Notes: a model not told the origin generated them from the sequence alone. Counted from the stretch's first letter, positions 1-9,069 are shown. The stretch: DNA of 64,000 nt from Vibrio sp. SCSIO 43136 (GCF_023716565.1 NZ_CP071848.1:1302001-1366000), one strand, 5' to 3'. Made by a program: numbers and translations.

Positions 1-2
1 AT

Positions 3-113
3 TTTGTGGCGGTATTGGATGATAAACACGAGTTGCTTCTCGCTCGTTGGGTGACAGACGAGATCTTCCAAACAGGCCAAGACCTAGTTCGAAACGGCCC
101 ACGTAAAAACTAA
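3..113 (+). CDS. C-terminal end of an unidentified protein (partial)
   Basis: An open frame enters from the left edge and ends at TAA 111-113, giving about 36 residues rich in charged and aliphatic amino acids (ending GPRKN). It is followed at once by a strong terminator, which supports it being the true end of a gene. I do not recognise the family from this fragment. Confidence 0.55.
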   Translation, partial: FVAVLDDKHELLLARWVTDEIFQTGQDLVRNGPRKN

Positions 114-120
114 ATAAAAG

Positions 121-147
121 TCCCGACCAAGAGGTCGGGATTTTTAT
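121..147. terminator. Bidirectional rho-independent terminator
   Basis: TCCCGACC and GGTCGGGA pair around a 4-base AAGA loop, followed by T5AT3 on the plus strand and preceded by an A-rich stretch. It can serve both the left-edge gene and the convergent small gene whose stop codon lies at 144. Confidence 0.85.
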
Positions 148-440
148 TTCAGTATCTCAATGCATTCGCTGTACGACGGATGGTCTCCGACGCCGATATT
201 CCACAGTCTTTTCGAAGCAAAGAAAGCAAATTTTGGATCGGAAGGGTAGAGTGAGGTGCGGTGATTCTTCTTTGCGATATAAATTGATCGCATTTCACTG
301 AGCTCGTCTCCAACGATATAGCGAGAAGCGACACACAGTTCGGCAAGCCCTTCATGAGCGTAAGCATAGATCTCGCTATTAGTAATATTGGCTGAGCTTA
401 AACTTGGCATCAGTGCCAGAAGTAAGGTGTATTTGCGCAT
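144..440 (-). CDS. Small exported hypothetical protein
   Basis: The 98-residue product starts with a short basic segment and a hydrophobic stretch (LLLALMPSLSSA), a plausible Sec signal peptide, so it is probably periplasmic. Two cysteines remain in the predicted mature part (near residues 36 and 92) and could form a disulfide. No family is recognised. It converges with the left-edge gene onto the terminator at 121-147 and stands apart from nrfA by about 220 bp. Function unknown. Confidence 0.6.
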   Translation of the reverse strand: MRKYTLLLALMPSLSSANITNSEIYAYAHEGLAELCVASRYIVGDELSEMRSIYIAKKNHRTSLYPSDPKFAFFASKRLWNIGVGDHPSYSECIEILK

Positions 441-580
441 CAGTGATTCTCTACAAAAGGTAACAATCCATTCCGAGTTGTAGTAGTTCCATTACGAGTG
501 CGACGAGATGATAATAGGTATTACGTTAAACTTGGTTAAGATAAAGTCAATATGATGCCTGATACACCAAAAGATGACCA

Positions 581-605
581 AAAAAAGCCGCCCGATGGGG
601 CGGCT
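581..605 (-). terminator. Terminator of nrfA
   Basis: On the minus strand AGCCGCCC pairs with GGGCGGCT and is followed by a run of six T. It lies about 55 bp beyond the nrfA stop codon. Confidence 0.85.
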
Positions 606-619
606 AAGTTTTGATACCC

Positions 620-645
620 ATACCAACAAATTAAGGTGTTGGTAT
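620..645. repeat. Short inverted repeat ATACCAACA/TGTTGGTAT
   Basis: Perfect 9-bp arms around an 8-base spacer, between the nrfA stop and its terminator. The ATACCAA/TTGGTAT ends resemble those of the larger palindromic element at 8227-8389, so it may be a minimal relative. Confidence 0.5.
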
Positions 646-658
646 AAGGTTGGCAATA

Positions 659-2083
659 TTAGTATTTGCTCTCTCTAAGTTCGGCTTTCTTATCCCACTC
701 AGGTACAACCGTCTCTAAGAAGTGCTGCTTCTCGGCATTGAGCTTATCCATAGGCATGCCTAGGGCTTTTTGCGCCGCTTCTTTGGTCGAAATATCAGGA
801 ATTTCGATTGGGTCTGTGATGCCTTTAGTTGCAAGTAGTCGTACTAACTTAGTACGAGCATCTGCTGCTCTGTCGACAGCAGTGCCTAGCACTTCAAGTG
901 CAACTTCAGGCGCATGCATGTGAACACCATGAGAGGCGATCGCGTAATCCCAGCGCCACTGTGCATGACGGATATCTTGAAGGATGTCTGCCATTTCAGC
1001 TTCTGTCGCACCAGCATCCCACGCCGCACCTGCTTCGAAGTGCGCTGCCACGATTTGTTTCTCAGCAGTTAGCTTCATGTTAGCCACTTGCGCTTTACGA
1101 GTTGAAACTACGCCTTGCAGCATTTCCTTAGACTGGGTGTGACAGTTTGCACAAGTATCTTCGAAGCGATCAAATGGGTTACCCACTTTGTGGTCGGTAT
1201 ACACCGTACCGTCTTCTTTGGTCACTTTAGGCATGTGACAGTCTACACACACAACGCCATTTTTGCCGTGGATACCATCACGCCAAGTTTCGTAACCTGG
1301 GTGTTGGGCTTTTAGCATTGGCGCTTTGGATACTTTATGGGTCCAGTCTTTGAAATTGAGCGCATCGTAGTATTGCTCCATTTCATCCACAGTGGTGCCC
1401 ATATCCCAAGGGAACTTAACCGCCTTAGTTGGTCCGGTGAAGTAGTATTCAACATGACATTGAGCACACACAGATGCTTGTTGGTCGAGACGAGACTGCT
1501 TATCGAAATCCTTGCCGATGGCTTGGAATGCACGCTCTACGTAAGGACGAGTGAGCGCTAGTGCAGGCTCTCCATTTTTGAACTCTTCGCTACGAGTGTC
1601 ATGACAATCCGAACAGCCGATTGGGTTAACGATTTCATGGCCTAGACGAGCCCATTTCCCACTGAAGTAGCCGTCTTCACCTCGCTCGTCGATAACACGA
1701 GCGACGTCAGGGCTTTTACAGCTCCAACACGCCATAGGCATAGGGCCAGAGTTTTCGTCGGTAGGTCCGCCAGTACGAAGAGTGTTGCGCACGTCATCAA
1801 GTGCGTAGAAGTGTCCACGAGCCTTGTTGTAGTCTTTAGCGAAGCCATAGCCTGCCCACATGATCACCATATTCGGGTCATGAGCCAGTGCGTCTTCTAT
1901 TTCTTCACTTTGCTCAGTGGCTTTCCAAGATTGGTATTGATCCGGATGGTTTTGTTCAAACGCATCATTACGTGGATCAACTAAGCCTTTGTTTTCAGAT
2001 GCAGCCAAGCAAGCGCCACCAAACAAGTAGCCAGTGCTTAGGATCATGACTGCGACTGAATTGCGTATCCAGTGCTTGTTCAC
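659..2083 (-). CDS. nrfA: Cytochrome c552, ammonia-forming nitrite reductase NrfA
   Basis: NrfA is the periplasmic pentahaem enzyme that reduces nitrite to ammonium with six electrons during anaerobic respiration. The 474-residue protein (E. coli NrfA is 478) has a signal peptide (residues 1-28 or so), the diagnostic lysine-ligated active-site motif CWSCK at 119-123, and four CxxCH motifs at 157, 206, 279 and 311. A conserved histidine in QHPGYE near 261 fits the catalytic His. It is transcribed away from nrfBCD and the assembly genes, from a shared 425-bp region. E. coli instead has one nrfABCDEFG operon. Identification is secure. Confidence 0.97.
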   Translation of the reverse strand: MNKHWIRNSVAVMILSTGYLFGGACLAASENKGLVDPRNDAFEQNHPDQYQSWKATEQSEEIEDALAHDPNMVIMWAGYGFAKDYNKARGHFYALDDVRNTLRTGGPTDENSGPMPMACWSCKSPDVARVIDERGEDGYFSGKWARLGHEIVNPIGCSDCHDTRSEEFKNGEPALALTRPYVERAFQAIGKDFDKQSRLDQQASVCAQCHVEYYFTGPTKAVKFPWDMGTTVDEMEQYYDALNFKDWTHKVSKAPMLKAQHPGYETWRDGIHGKNGVVCVDCHMPKVTKEDGTVYTDHKVGNPFDRFEDTCANCHTQSKEMLQGVVSTRKAQVANMKLTAEKQIVAAHFEAGAAWDAGATEAEMADILQDIRHAQWRWDYAIASHGVHMHAPEVALEVLGTAVDRAADARTKLVRLLATKGITDPIEIPDISTKEAAQKALGMPMDKLNAEKQHFLETVVPEWDKKAELRESKY

Positions 2084-2508
2084 GGTGTATTCTCCATTCT
2101 ATTTTTTATTTAACCAGCGTTGTGAAGCAGGAAACCAAAATAACAATTGGAGAACTAAATCAATAATAGTTAGAAATTTGAATCTTTAAAGTGCCTTAAT
2201 ATTAATCGTTGTTTTAGATCAATTTAACTAGGTGATCTAGCCCACACCTGCTTATCTATACCCCTAAAGTGGTAGATTTTAAGTTTATTTATTTCAAATA
2301 CTTAGTTTGGTTAACCTTAATAAAACTAGTGATATAGTTCACTATTTGAACAATGATAGTGTGAATTCATAAAACAAGAGGAATATAATTCTGTTGAATA
2401 GCGTTGTGGCTTATCCGAAATAATAATTGATATCATTTAGGGTTATTTTAAATAGCTCTTATATCACTGGTTTTGCCAAATATAATTTGGCGTAAGGAAT
2501 GGATAAAC
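2084..2508. promoter_or_regulatory. Divergent nrfA / nrfBCD control region
   Basis: This AT-rich 425-bp region separates divergent nrfA and nrfB and must hold promoters for both. Visible candidate operators are a CRP-like palindrome at 2328-2343, a wider inverted repeat TAGATCA-N11-TGATCTA at 2215-2239, and a weak FNR half-site TTGAT at 2427-2431. FNR and NarP/NarL regulation is known for nrf in enteric bacteria; I see no clean TTGAT-N4-ATCAA site here. Confidence 0.6.
2328..2343. promoter_or_regulatory. Candidate CRP/FNR-family operator
   Basis: AGTGA-N6-TCACT is a perfect dyad with the half-site spacing of CRP (TGTGA-N6-TCACA). It lies about 180 bp before nrfB and 245 bp before nrfA. Binding is inferred only. 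Confidence 0.45.
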
Positions 2509-3108
2509 ATGGGCAATATTAAGTTGACCATAGCCACAATGCTCAAGTCTTTGCTTGTCATTTGTGCCTTTGGGCTATCAATTAATAATGTTGCAGCTGA
2601 TGCCACTGACTCAGGAGCGCAGGCGGATTCAACACGCCATAAGGTGGAGTTGATTCGCGATCCAGATTACAAATGCACACAGTGTCATAAGGATGCGAAA
2701 CAAACATTATTTGGTTCTCACGGGGAGGATGCTCAAGCCATTCTCGGGCGTGAGGTAAATTGTACTGAGTGTCACAATAATATCGGGCCAAACCACCGTG
2801 AAGGTGCGCCAGATATCACCAAACATTCTGCCGCACAATCTCAGGCTGGTAGTAACAAACAGCTGCTGAGCCATAGCCAAATCCTATCTGCTAACACCCA
2901 ATGTACCGATTGTCATCAACCCGAGTATCTACGTGAAGACAGTTGGACGCATGACGTTCACGCCACCAATCTAACCTGTTCTAACTGTCACGTTGTACAT
3001 GGGGAGAAAGAAGGTGTGTTGAACAAAGACCGTAAAGGCAAAATCAAGATGTGTGTTGATTGTCACTCGGATATAACGAAGTTGAAAGCGCTTCAGGAGG
3101 GCAAATAA
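2509..3108 (+). CDS. nrfB: Pentahaem electron donor cytochrome NrfB
   Basis: NrfB is the periplasmic multihaem cytochrome that passes electrons from NrfCD to NrfA. The ATG at 2509 is preferred over an upstream frame extension because it sits about 10 bases after AAGGA. The 199-residue product has a signal peptide (cut near VAA|DAT, 30) and five CxxCH motifs at 56, 85, 132, 157 and 182, matching the pentahaem family. It ends one base before the nrfC start, so it is translationally linked to nrfC and nrfD. Confidence 0.94.
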   Translation: MGNIKLTIATMLKSLLVICAFGLSINNVAADATDSGAQADSTRHKVELIRDPDYKCTQCHKDAKQTLFGSHGEDAQAILGREVNCTECHNNIGPNHREGAPDITKHSAAQSQAGSNKQLLSHSQILSANTQCTDCHQPEYLREDSWTHDVHATNLTCSNCHVVHGEKEGVLNKDRKGKIKMCVDCHSDITKLKALQEGK

Positions 3109-3109
3109 T

Positions 3110-3811
3110 ATGAGCTGTTCCAGAAGAAACTTTCTTACCGGTGCGGGTGCTGTGATTATGACGACAGGCCTTGCAGGCACTGCTGTTGTCAGTGGCCGTT
3201 CCCAAGCCTACGACGATGTTTATGAAGACATCTATGAATTTAAAAAGCTGGGCATGGTTTACGATGAAACCGCTTGTATTGGTTGCACCGCTTGTACCGA
3301 TGCTTGCCGTGAAGTAAACAATGTGCCGGAAGGGGTATCTCGATTAGAGATCACTCGTAGCGAAGTGCAAGGAGAATACCCGAACGCTGATTACCAGTTT
3401 GACCGCATTTCTTGTCAGCATTGTGAAAACGCCCCTTGCGTTTATGTCTGCCCAACAGGAGCAGCGTATAAAGATCCTTCCACTGGCATTGTCGATGTTC
3501 ATCAAGATAAATGTGTCGGCTGTGGTTACTGCTTACTGGCTTGCCCATATCAAGTTCGATTCTTCCACCCAGAGACCAAATCAGCAGATAAATGTAATTT
3601 CTGCCGCGATACTAATCTGGCGGAAGGTAAATTACCGGCTTGTGTTGAATCTTGTCCAACCAAAGCGCTCACTTTTGGTGATTTAAACGATCCTAACAGT
3701 GATGTAAATAAGGTTATTGAGTCGAAAACCGTTTACCGAGACAAAGTGCATTTAGGTACTAAGCCTCAGTTGTACAAAGTCGCCCATGAGAAAGGGGAGG
3801 TGAAGTCATGA
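3110..3811 (+). CDS. nrfC: NrfC, 4Fe-4S ferredoxin subunit of the quinol dehydrogenase
   Basis: NrfC carries electrons from membrane NrfD to NrfB in the periplasm. The 233-residue protein begins SCSRRNFLTG, a twin-arginine export motif, followed by a hydrophobic region. Four cysteine clusters for [4Fe-4S] centres are visible: CIGCTACTDAC, CQHCENAPCVYVC, CVGCGYCLLAC and CNFC with a later CVESCP. This is the arrangement of the PhsB/NrfC/DmsB family. It starts one base after nrfB stops and overlaps nrfD by ATGA. Confidence 0.95.
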   Translation: MSCSRRNFLTGAGAVIMTTGLAGTAVVSGRSQAYDDVYEDIYEFKKLGMVYDETACIGCTACTDACREVNNVPEGVSRLEITRSEVQGEYPNADYQFDRISCQHCENAPCVYVCPTGAAYKDPSTGIVDVHQDKCVGCGYCLLACPYQVRFFHPETKSADKCNFCRDTNLAEGKLPACVESCPTKALTFGDLNDPNSDVNKVIESKTVYRDKVHLGTKPQLYKVAHEKGEVKS

Positions 3812-4761
3812 GTTGGCAAGAAGCATTTGCACATGGCACGGTAGTGTGGGATTGGATCATCGCCATCTACTTGTTCCTAGCTGGTATGTCGGCGGGTGCT
3901 GTGATGATATCTATTTATCTTAAGCGCAATATCATCGATGGTGATGCTGCTGATAATGGGATCATTAAAGCTACGGCTTGGCTCGCACCGTTTGGCATCA
4001 TCGCAGGTTTATTGATCCTGGTTTTCCACCTGACTAAACCTCTGTCATTTTGGAAGATAATGATCTTCTACAACCCAACATCAATCATGTCGATGGGTGT
4101 GATTCTATTCCAGCTATACATGATTGTGTTGTTTATCTGGATTGGCATCATCTACCGACCTTTGGTGAACCGTTATCTTGGTGAGAAGCTGCCATTTATT
4201 GACGGGCTATTGAAAGGCTTTGCTCGGTTTGAAAATGCCATTGAGCTGTCACTCGCCTTTATGGCTGTGGTATTGGCTGCATATACTGGCTTCCTGCTTT
4301 CAGCGCTGCAAACATTCCCAATGCTAAATAACCCAGTACTACCTGTGCTGTTCTTGTTCTCGAGTTTATCATCGGGCGCAGCGGCGTGTATGTTGTTTGG
4401 TGTGATAGTGTTTAAGGAATCGGCAAGCAGTCCTAGTGTAAGCTGGGTACATAGATTTGAACGACCAGTAGTGATGTTTGAACTCTTTGTACTGGTAGCT
4501 TTCTTCTCAGGACTTATCTTGAGTGGTGGGCAAGCAGAATTGTCCGCTTGGAATGCTTTAACAGGAGCATTTTGGTCAGGTTGGTTCTGGTATGGAGTGA
4601 TCTTGCTTGGCATGTTGGCACCGCTAACACTCAATGCCGTTACACCAGAAGGTGTAAGACACAGCCCAGTGTTTATTTTGTTGGTCACTACGATGAGTCT
4701 AGTTGGCGTATTGATGCTGCGAACCTTCGTACTCTACGCCGGTCAGCTAACCATTGTGTAA
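3808..4761 (+). CDS. nrfD: NrfD, membrane quinol-oxidising subunit
   Basis: NrfD is the polytopic inner-membrane subunit thought to oxidise menaquinol and feed NrfC. The 317-residue product is almost wholly hydrophobic, with about eight predicted transmembrane helices, as in the NrfD/PsrC family. It starts within the last codons of nrfC (ATGA overlap), so NrfC and NrfD are co-translated. A GC-rich hairpin follows, separating this module from the haem-lyase genes. Confidence 0.94.
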   Translation: MSWQEAFAHGTVVWDWIIAIYLFLAGMSAGAVMISIYLKRNIIDGDAADNGIIKATAWLAPFGIIAGLLILVFHLTKPLSFWKIMIFYNPTSIMSMGVILFQLYMIVLFIWIGIIYRPLVNRYLGEKLPFIDGLLKGFARFENAIELSLAFMAVVLAAYTGFLLSALQTFPMLNNPVLPVLFLFSSLSSGAAACMLFGVIVFKESASSPSVSWVHRFERPVVMFELFVLVAFFSGLILSGGQAELSAWNALTGAFWSGWFWYGVILLGMLAPLTLNAVTPEGVRHSPVFILLVTTMSLVGVLMLRTFVLYAGQLTIV

Positions 4762-4768
4762 TCAAATG

Positions 4769-4795
4769 GCCCCTTGTTAACTCAAGGGGCGTTTA
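4769..4795 (+). terminator. Hairpin between nrfD and nrfE
   Basis: GCCCCTTG and CAAGGGGC form an 8-bp stem with a 6-base loop followed by GTTTAAAAAA, a weak T tract. It looks like an attenuator or processing site that could lower expression of the assembly genes relative to nrfBCD. Confidence 0.55.
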
Positions 4796-4807
4796 AAAAA
4801 GGATGTT

Positions 4808-6685
4808 ATGTTAGCGAGTATTGGGGTATTTGCCTTAGTTGTTGTTTTGGTTAGCTCCAGTTTGGGAGTCCTCACAACGCTGTATCAACTAAAGTCGCAG
4901 CGATTTGATGGCCGCTCGATGATATTTGCTAAGCTCACCTTTATTGCCAGTATCAGCGCCATGCTGATACTGGCTTTTGCGTTTTATCTCAACGATTTTT
5001 CAATTCAATACGTCATTGACCACTCTAACACCCGATTGCCGCTATTTTATCGAATTGCTGCAGTGTGGGGGGGCCACGAAGGATCACTACTGTTTTGGTT
5101 GGTGATCATCGCTACTTGGTCACTAATGATTTTTCCGCAAGCGAAACGGATTGATAACGGCTATGCAGAACGATTTCTCATGCTCATGCAGCTACTTTCG
5201 GTGCTGTTTTGTGGCTTTATTCTGTTCTTATCCAACCCATTTATCACAACAGAGATAGTGCCTATCGATGGGCGTGACCTTAACCCAATGTTGCAAGACT
5301 TTGGCTTAGTCATCCATCCACCTTTCCTATATCTCGGCTATGTCGGTTTTGCCGCTATTTTTGCGCTCGCATTTGCAGCTCTACTCATGAAAGAAATCCC
5401 AGCGCAATGGTTCACACTATGCCAGCGCTGGAATTTGTGGGCATGGAGCTGGTTAACACTAGGCATAGTGATTGGTTCTTGGTGGGCATACAACGAGTTA
5501 GGTTGGGGCGGCTGGTGGTTTTGGGACCCGGTCGAAAATGCTTCTTTGTTACCATGGTTGACCTCTACGGCACTTATTCATACCTTGCTGGCTAGTCGTT
5601 ACTATTCACAGCTTAAGCTCTGGAGTTTTGTTCTAGCGATTGTTAGTTTTTGCTTGAGCGTATTGGGCACCTTCTTGATTCGTTCAGGTTTATTGACCTC
5701 AGTGCACGCTTTTGCGCTCGACCCGACAAAAGGGGTGATCTTGCTGGCTATTTTAGGGGTGCTATTGTTTTCTGCCTTAGGGGTATTAGTGTGGCGAAGT
5801 GATGAGATTGTCGATAAATCAATTCCATCGGTTTGGAGTCCTACGTTGGTGCTGTTGATAGCTGCGGGGCTTGCCACTTTGGTGACTTGCATTGTGCTGA
5901 TTGGCACTTTTTACCCAATGGTTTATCAATTAGCTGGGCTGGGTTCGATATCTGTAGGGGCACCATACTTCAATCAGCTAGTTGCACCTATATCGTCACT
6001 GGTGATTGCTTGCCTGTTTTTGCTTCCACATCTTAATTTTGCCGACAAGGCGATCAACAAGACAACGCTGGCGACAAGCGGAGTCGTCGCAACAGCTTGC
6101 ATGATTGCTGCACTGTTGTTCACTCAAGTCAGTCTGTTTGTCGCAAGCGTATTTGGTTTGGCAGTCGCCACCATCTTGCATCTGATCGTTAACTTTCGTC
6201 GCAAATCACCATCGAGTTTACTTGCACATATCGGCTTTGCATTGGCGTGTTTGGGAGCGTTTGGCAATTCGGCGCTATCGGATGAGCGCAGTTTTGTACT
6301 CACAATTGATACTCCCGCCCAATTTAACGACTTCGAGGTGAATCTGGTCACCAATGACTATCTCATCGGTTCTAACTATACCGCTGAGCGCCTTGCGGTA
6401 GAGCTAAGACGTGATGGGCAAACAATGCATCAGCTGATGCCGGAAAAACGCCATTACTTCCCTAGAGAAGTGGTGATGAGTGAAGCATCTGTCAGTGCGA
6501 CGCTACTAGGGGACTACTACATCACCATGGGTGAGAAGTTTAAGCCCGGCGAATACGCCGTTCGGATTCAGTACCGTGCCATGATCCGCTGGGTGTGGCT
6601 GGGTGCATTACTAATGGCCTGTGCACCAATAGTCTATATACTTGGTGCCAGAGTGAGTGTTTCAAGGAAAAAACGGTATGCGTAA
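4808..6685 (+). CDS. nrfE: NrfE, CcmF-like haem lyase subunit
   Basis: NrfE is the CcmF paralogue needed, in E. coli with NrfF and NrfG, to attach haem to the unusual CWSCK site of NrfA. The 625-residue polytopic protein carries the tryptophan-rich WWD motif (ELGWGGWWFWDPVENAS) and the conserved WGGHEGSLLFW segment of CcmF/NrfE. The start follows AGGA by four bases. It overlaps the next gene by 8 bp. A general Ccm CcmF is possible by sequence, but position next to nrfD argues for NrfE. Confidence 0.92.
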   Translation: MLASIGVFALVVVLVSSSLGVLTTLYQLKSQRFDGRSMIFAKLTFIASISAMLILAFAFYLNDFSIQYVIDHSNTRLPLFYRIAAVWGGHEGSLLFWLVIIATWSLMIFPQAKRIDNGYAERFLMLMQLLSVLFCGFILFLSNPFITTEIVPIDGRDLNPMLQDFGLVIHPPFLYLGYVGFAAIFALAFAALLMKEIPAQWFTLCQRWNLWAWSWLTLGIVIGSWWAYNELGWGGWWFWDPVENASLLPWLTSTALIHTLLASRYYSQLKLWSFVLAIVSFCLSVLGTFLIRSGLLTSVHAFALDPTKGVILLAILGVLLFSALGVLVWRSDEIVDKSIPSVWSPTLVLLIAAGLATLVTCIVLIGTFYPMVYQLAGLGSISVGAPYFNQLVAPISSLVIACLFLLPHLNFADKAINKTTLATSGVVATACMIAALLFTQVSLFVASVFGLAVATILHLIVNFRRKSPSSLLAHIGFALACLGAFGNSALSDERSFVLTIDTPAQFNDFEVNLVTNDYLIGSNYTAERLAVELRRDGQTMHQLMPEKRHYFPREVVMSEASVSATLLGDYYITMGEKFKPGEYAVRIQYRAMIRWVWLGALLMACAPIVYILGARVSVSRKKRYA

Positions 6686-7211
6686 AGGCGTTAAATTGGT
6701 GGTGCTCTTTGGCGCACTAGTCGCAATTGGAGGCGTATTTGTTGTCGCCCTCAATGACTCCATTGATAAAAGCAACCAAGCGCTATTAGAGAGAAGCTTT
6801 CCGCAGTTTTCATTGCCCAACCTGACCCAACCAGAGCAGCTTGTTTCCAACCAAGTGTTTGCAACTCAAGAGTGGACGTTGGTTAACGTTTGGGCCTCCT
6901 GGTGTGGTGTATGTCTTTCCGAGCATGACTATTTGCATACACTGGCTGACTCTGGCATTCCTATTCTTGGTATTAATTACCGTGATAAAGTTTCCTCTGC
7001 AGCTCAATACCTTCACACTCAAGGTAACCCTTATCAAAAAATTGCGTTTGATCCTAACGCAGAGTTGGCTCTTAAGTTGGGGGTGATCGGCACACCAGAA
7101 TCGATATTGGTCGATAGGCAAGGCAAAATTCAGGTTCGTCACTTGGGTAAGCTAACGCCCGATGCTTGGCAGCACAAATTTGTCTCCGTGATGACAGGAA
7201 AAAAGAATTGA
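6678..7211 (+). CDS. CcmG/DsbE-like thioredoxin of the nrf haem-lyase cluster
   Basis: A 177-residue membrane-anchored thioredoxin-like protein. After an N-terminal helix (about 5-25) comes the redox motif WCGVC at residues 75-79 in the setting VNVWASWCGVC, as in CcmG/DsbE. Such proteins keep apocytochrome CxxCH cysteines reduced for haem ligation. The ATG at 6678 is chosen because GTTTCAAGGA lies just upstream; it overlaps nrfE by 8 bp and nrfF follows one base after its stop. It probably serves NrfA or NrfB maturation. Confidence 0.9.
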   Translation: MRKGVKLVVLFGALVAIGGVFVVALNDSIDKSNQALLERSFPQFSLPNLTQPEQLVSNQVFATQEWTLVNVWASWCGVCLSEHDYLHTLADSGIPILGINYRDKVSSAAQYLHTQGNPYQKIAFDPNAELALKLGVIGTPESILVDRQGKIQVRHLGKLTPDAWQHKFVSVMTGKKN

Positions 7212-7212
7212 T

Positions 7213-7638
7213 ATGAAGGGAGTAATTGCACTTTTTTGTCTGCTGTATAGTTGTGTTTCTTTTGCCCAAGACAGCAGTTTCGTTGGTAACAATACCGATG
7301 TTGAAAAGCAAGTCGCAGAATTCCAATTTGCTAATGATGACCGTCGTTTACGTGCTATAGCTTTATCTAAGGAGTTGCGCTGTCCTCAGTGTCAAAACCA
7401 AAATTTATTAGAATCTAACTCACCGATAGCTTTAGATTTACGCTTAGAAGTCTATAAGATGGTAGAGCAAGGGAAAACAGATCAAGAAGTAAAGTCGTCC
7501 TTGGTCGATCGATTTGGTGAGTTTGTTTTGTATCACCCGAATGTGAGTTCATCATCGCTTGTGTTGTGGTTATTGCCACTATTGTTCGTTTTGGGCTTTG
7601 TGTGGTATCTGCGAAAAAAACTCATATCTTCAAGGTAA
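7213..7638 (+). CDS. nrfF: NrfF, CcmH-type haem-lyase subunit
   Basis: A 141-residue CcmH/CycL/NrfF-family protein with signal peptide, the thiol motif RCPQCQNQN (Cys57 and Cys60) and a C-terminal membrane helix. In E. coli NrfF works with NrfE and NrfG on the CxxCK haem site. There is no TPR gene (nrfG) next to it, so the TPR function is either missing or supplied by the general CcmI/CcmH protein. Last gene of the nrf assembly operon. Confidence 0.92.
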   Translation: MKGVIALFCLLYSCVSFAQDSSFVGNNTDVEKQVAEFQFANDDRRLRAIALSKELRCPQCQNQNLLESNSPIALDLRLEVYKMVEQGKTDQEVKSSLVDRFGEFVLYHPNVSSSSLVLWLLPLLFVLGFVWYLRKKLISSR

Positions 7639-7847
7639 TAAGATACATGATTCGGCAGATCCCAAAGATCTTTTAGGATAAGCTCAAAATGCAACCACCA
7701 AAGTGTGACATGTCTTCCGAATTAGCTCATTAAATTGAGCGTGAGCGATCACTAATGTTAAGATCTGTATGAAAGGTATGCAGAAATTCAAGAATTTACG
7801 GCAACGGAGTATTGCCGAATATAATTAAATGGTGATTTGCGGTGGAC

Positions 7848-8012
7848 ATGGTAGTAGCACAACTCAAGAAGGACTTTCAGAGTAGAATTGCTTTGGGTGC
7901 AAAAAGCAGTGTTAGTAAAGACACGCTTGCCTTGTTGACCAAAGAAGAACTCACCGAGATCGAGCGGATCTGGGTACAGTTAGCTATGTGGCAAAAGCAA
8001 CATTCAAGCTAG
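7848..8012 (+). CDS. Conserved-looking 54-residue small protein
   Basis: The frame from ATG 7848 (or GTG 7842) to TAG 8010-8012 encodes a charged, probably helical protein without signal peptide or membrane segment: basic first half (QLKKDFQSRIALGAKSS), acidic middle (LTKEELTEIERIW), ending WQKQHSS. It is followed about 30 bp later by a strong terminator, which supports it being a gene. No good ribosome binding site is visible. I do not recognise the family; an intracellular regulator or structural small protein is conceivable. Confidence 0.55.
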   Translation: MVVAQLKKDFQSRIALGAKSSVSKDTLALLTKEELTEIERIWVQLAMWQKQHSS

Positions 8013-8041
8013 CCTGATAAATAACAGTTTTAATCAATGAG

Positions 8042-8067
8042 CCCAGACCAAGCGTCTGGGTTTTTTA
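8042..8067 (+). terminator. Rho-independent terminator
   Basis: CCCAGAC pairs with GTCTGGG around CAAGC, followed by six T. It ends the transcript of the 54-residue protein. Confidence 0.88.
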
Positions 8068-8226
8068 GTTTTACCGTAGCCTATACCCATGCTTGATTCA
8101 TTGTTGTTATAATATAACACTCTTGATAGTATCTCTGCATTGGTTGATAGCAACGCCAAGCGAGAGCAGGGCGTGTCGTTTTCATCAGTTTGTGCTTGAA
8201 TTGAGTGAAAATGGACCCAATATACT

Positions 8227-8389
8227 TATACCAATCCAACTAATTATCTGATCAGCCTAGCTAGTCCATATTTCCTCTAGCCGCGTCAGAAATCGTATCC
8301 CTAGTCCCAGCTAGGCATAAGATTTCTTCCTTGCTAGATAAAATCTGTCCGTCGCTATGCAAGATCATATAATTAGTCGTATTGGTATT
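8227..8389. repeat. 163-bp palindromic element with ATACCAAT termini
   Basis: The left arm reads TATACCAATCCAACTAATTAT and the right arm ATAATTAGTCGTATTGGTAT, so the ends are inverted copies with one 3-base mismatch. The interior (CTAGCTAGTCC..., CTAGCTAGG-like, CTTGCTAGAT) is also partly self-complementary. It is non-coding, sits just upstream of ribA and has the look of a non-autonomous (MITE/ERIC-like) Vibrio repeat. Family assignment is inference. Confidence 0.6.
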
Positions 8390-8450
8390 ACAACAGAAAG
8401 TGGTGTGACAGGCCAGTTCGAGAAAAAAGCAATCATAAGTGGGAAGTGTT

Positions 8451-9044
8451 ATGGCAGAAGTTCGTGCCAGAGTTAATCTAAAAGTCGGTTCTAAAAGTCA
8501 CATTGAGGCAGAAATCTTGTCGTTTTACGGTCTTAAGACAGATAAAGAACATGTCGCTCTTATCTTTAAGCAAGCAGATACCCAGCAAACACCATTAGTT
8601 CGTATGCATTCTGAGTGTCTGACTGGTGACGTGTTCCATTCATCACGTTGCGACTGTGGTGAGCAACTTGACGAAACCATTGAAAAAATGGGTCAAGCTG
8701 GAGGCATCATTTTATATTTGCGCCAAGAAGGTCGTGGCATCGGTTTGTACAATAAGATCGACGCATACCGTCTGCAAAGTGAAGGCATGAACACTTATGA
8801 AGCCAACAATCATCTAGGTTTTGGTGATGACTTACGAGACTTCACCGAAGCGGCTCAAATGCTTAAAGCGCTGGATGTGAATAAAATTCGCCTTGTGACC
8901 AATAACCCGAAGAAGATCCGTGAGCTGAAAGAGCACGGTATTGAGATTGATGAGGTTGTTAACACCTTAGCTCACGTAAAGGATGGTAACGAGAGCTATC
9001 TGAAAGCGAAAGCATCCCACGGTAAACACAATCTAGACGTTTGA
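8451..9044 (+). CDS. ribA: GTP cyclohydrolase II RibA
   Basis: RibA converts GTP to diaminohydroxyribosylaminopyrimidine phosphate, the first step of riboflavin synthesis. The 197-residue protein has the zinc cysteines (C56, C67, C69 in HSEC...SSRCDCG), the [12 protein letters not shown] catalytic segment and [16 protein letters not shown] motifs of the family; E. coli RibA is 196. ATG 8451 matches the family start; a GTG 12 bases earlier is in frame. It stands alone with its own terminator and a palindromic element upstream. Confidence 0.96.
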   Translation: MAEVRARVNLKVGSKSHIEAEILSFYGLKTDKEHVALIFKQADTQQTPLVRMHSECLTGDVFHSSRCDCGEQLDETIEKMGQAGGIILYLRQEGRGIGLYNKIDAYRLQSEGMNTYEANNHLGFGDDLRDFTEAAQMLKALDVNKIRLVTNNPKKIRELKEHGIEIDEVVNTLAHVKDGNESYLKAKASHGKHNLDV

Positions 9045-9069
9045 GTCTCAATCTAGAAATCGTTCTTGG

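Noticed and set aside
2427..2440. FNR site before nrfB
   Set aside because: Only one half (TTGAT) is good; the other half does not match ATCAA at the right spacing.
4173..4688. Long antisense frame inside nrfD
   Set aside because: It mirrors the membrane-protein coding strand and has no supported start or composition; a shadow.
8227..8450. FMN riboswitch before ribA
   Set aside because: No recognisable RFN-element conserved segments; the secondary structure is that of a dispersed repeat.
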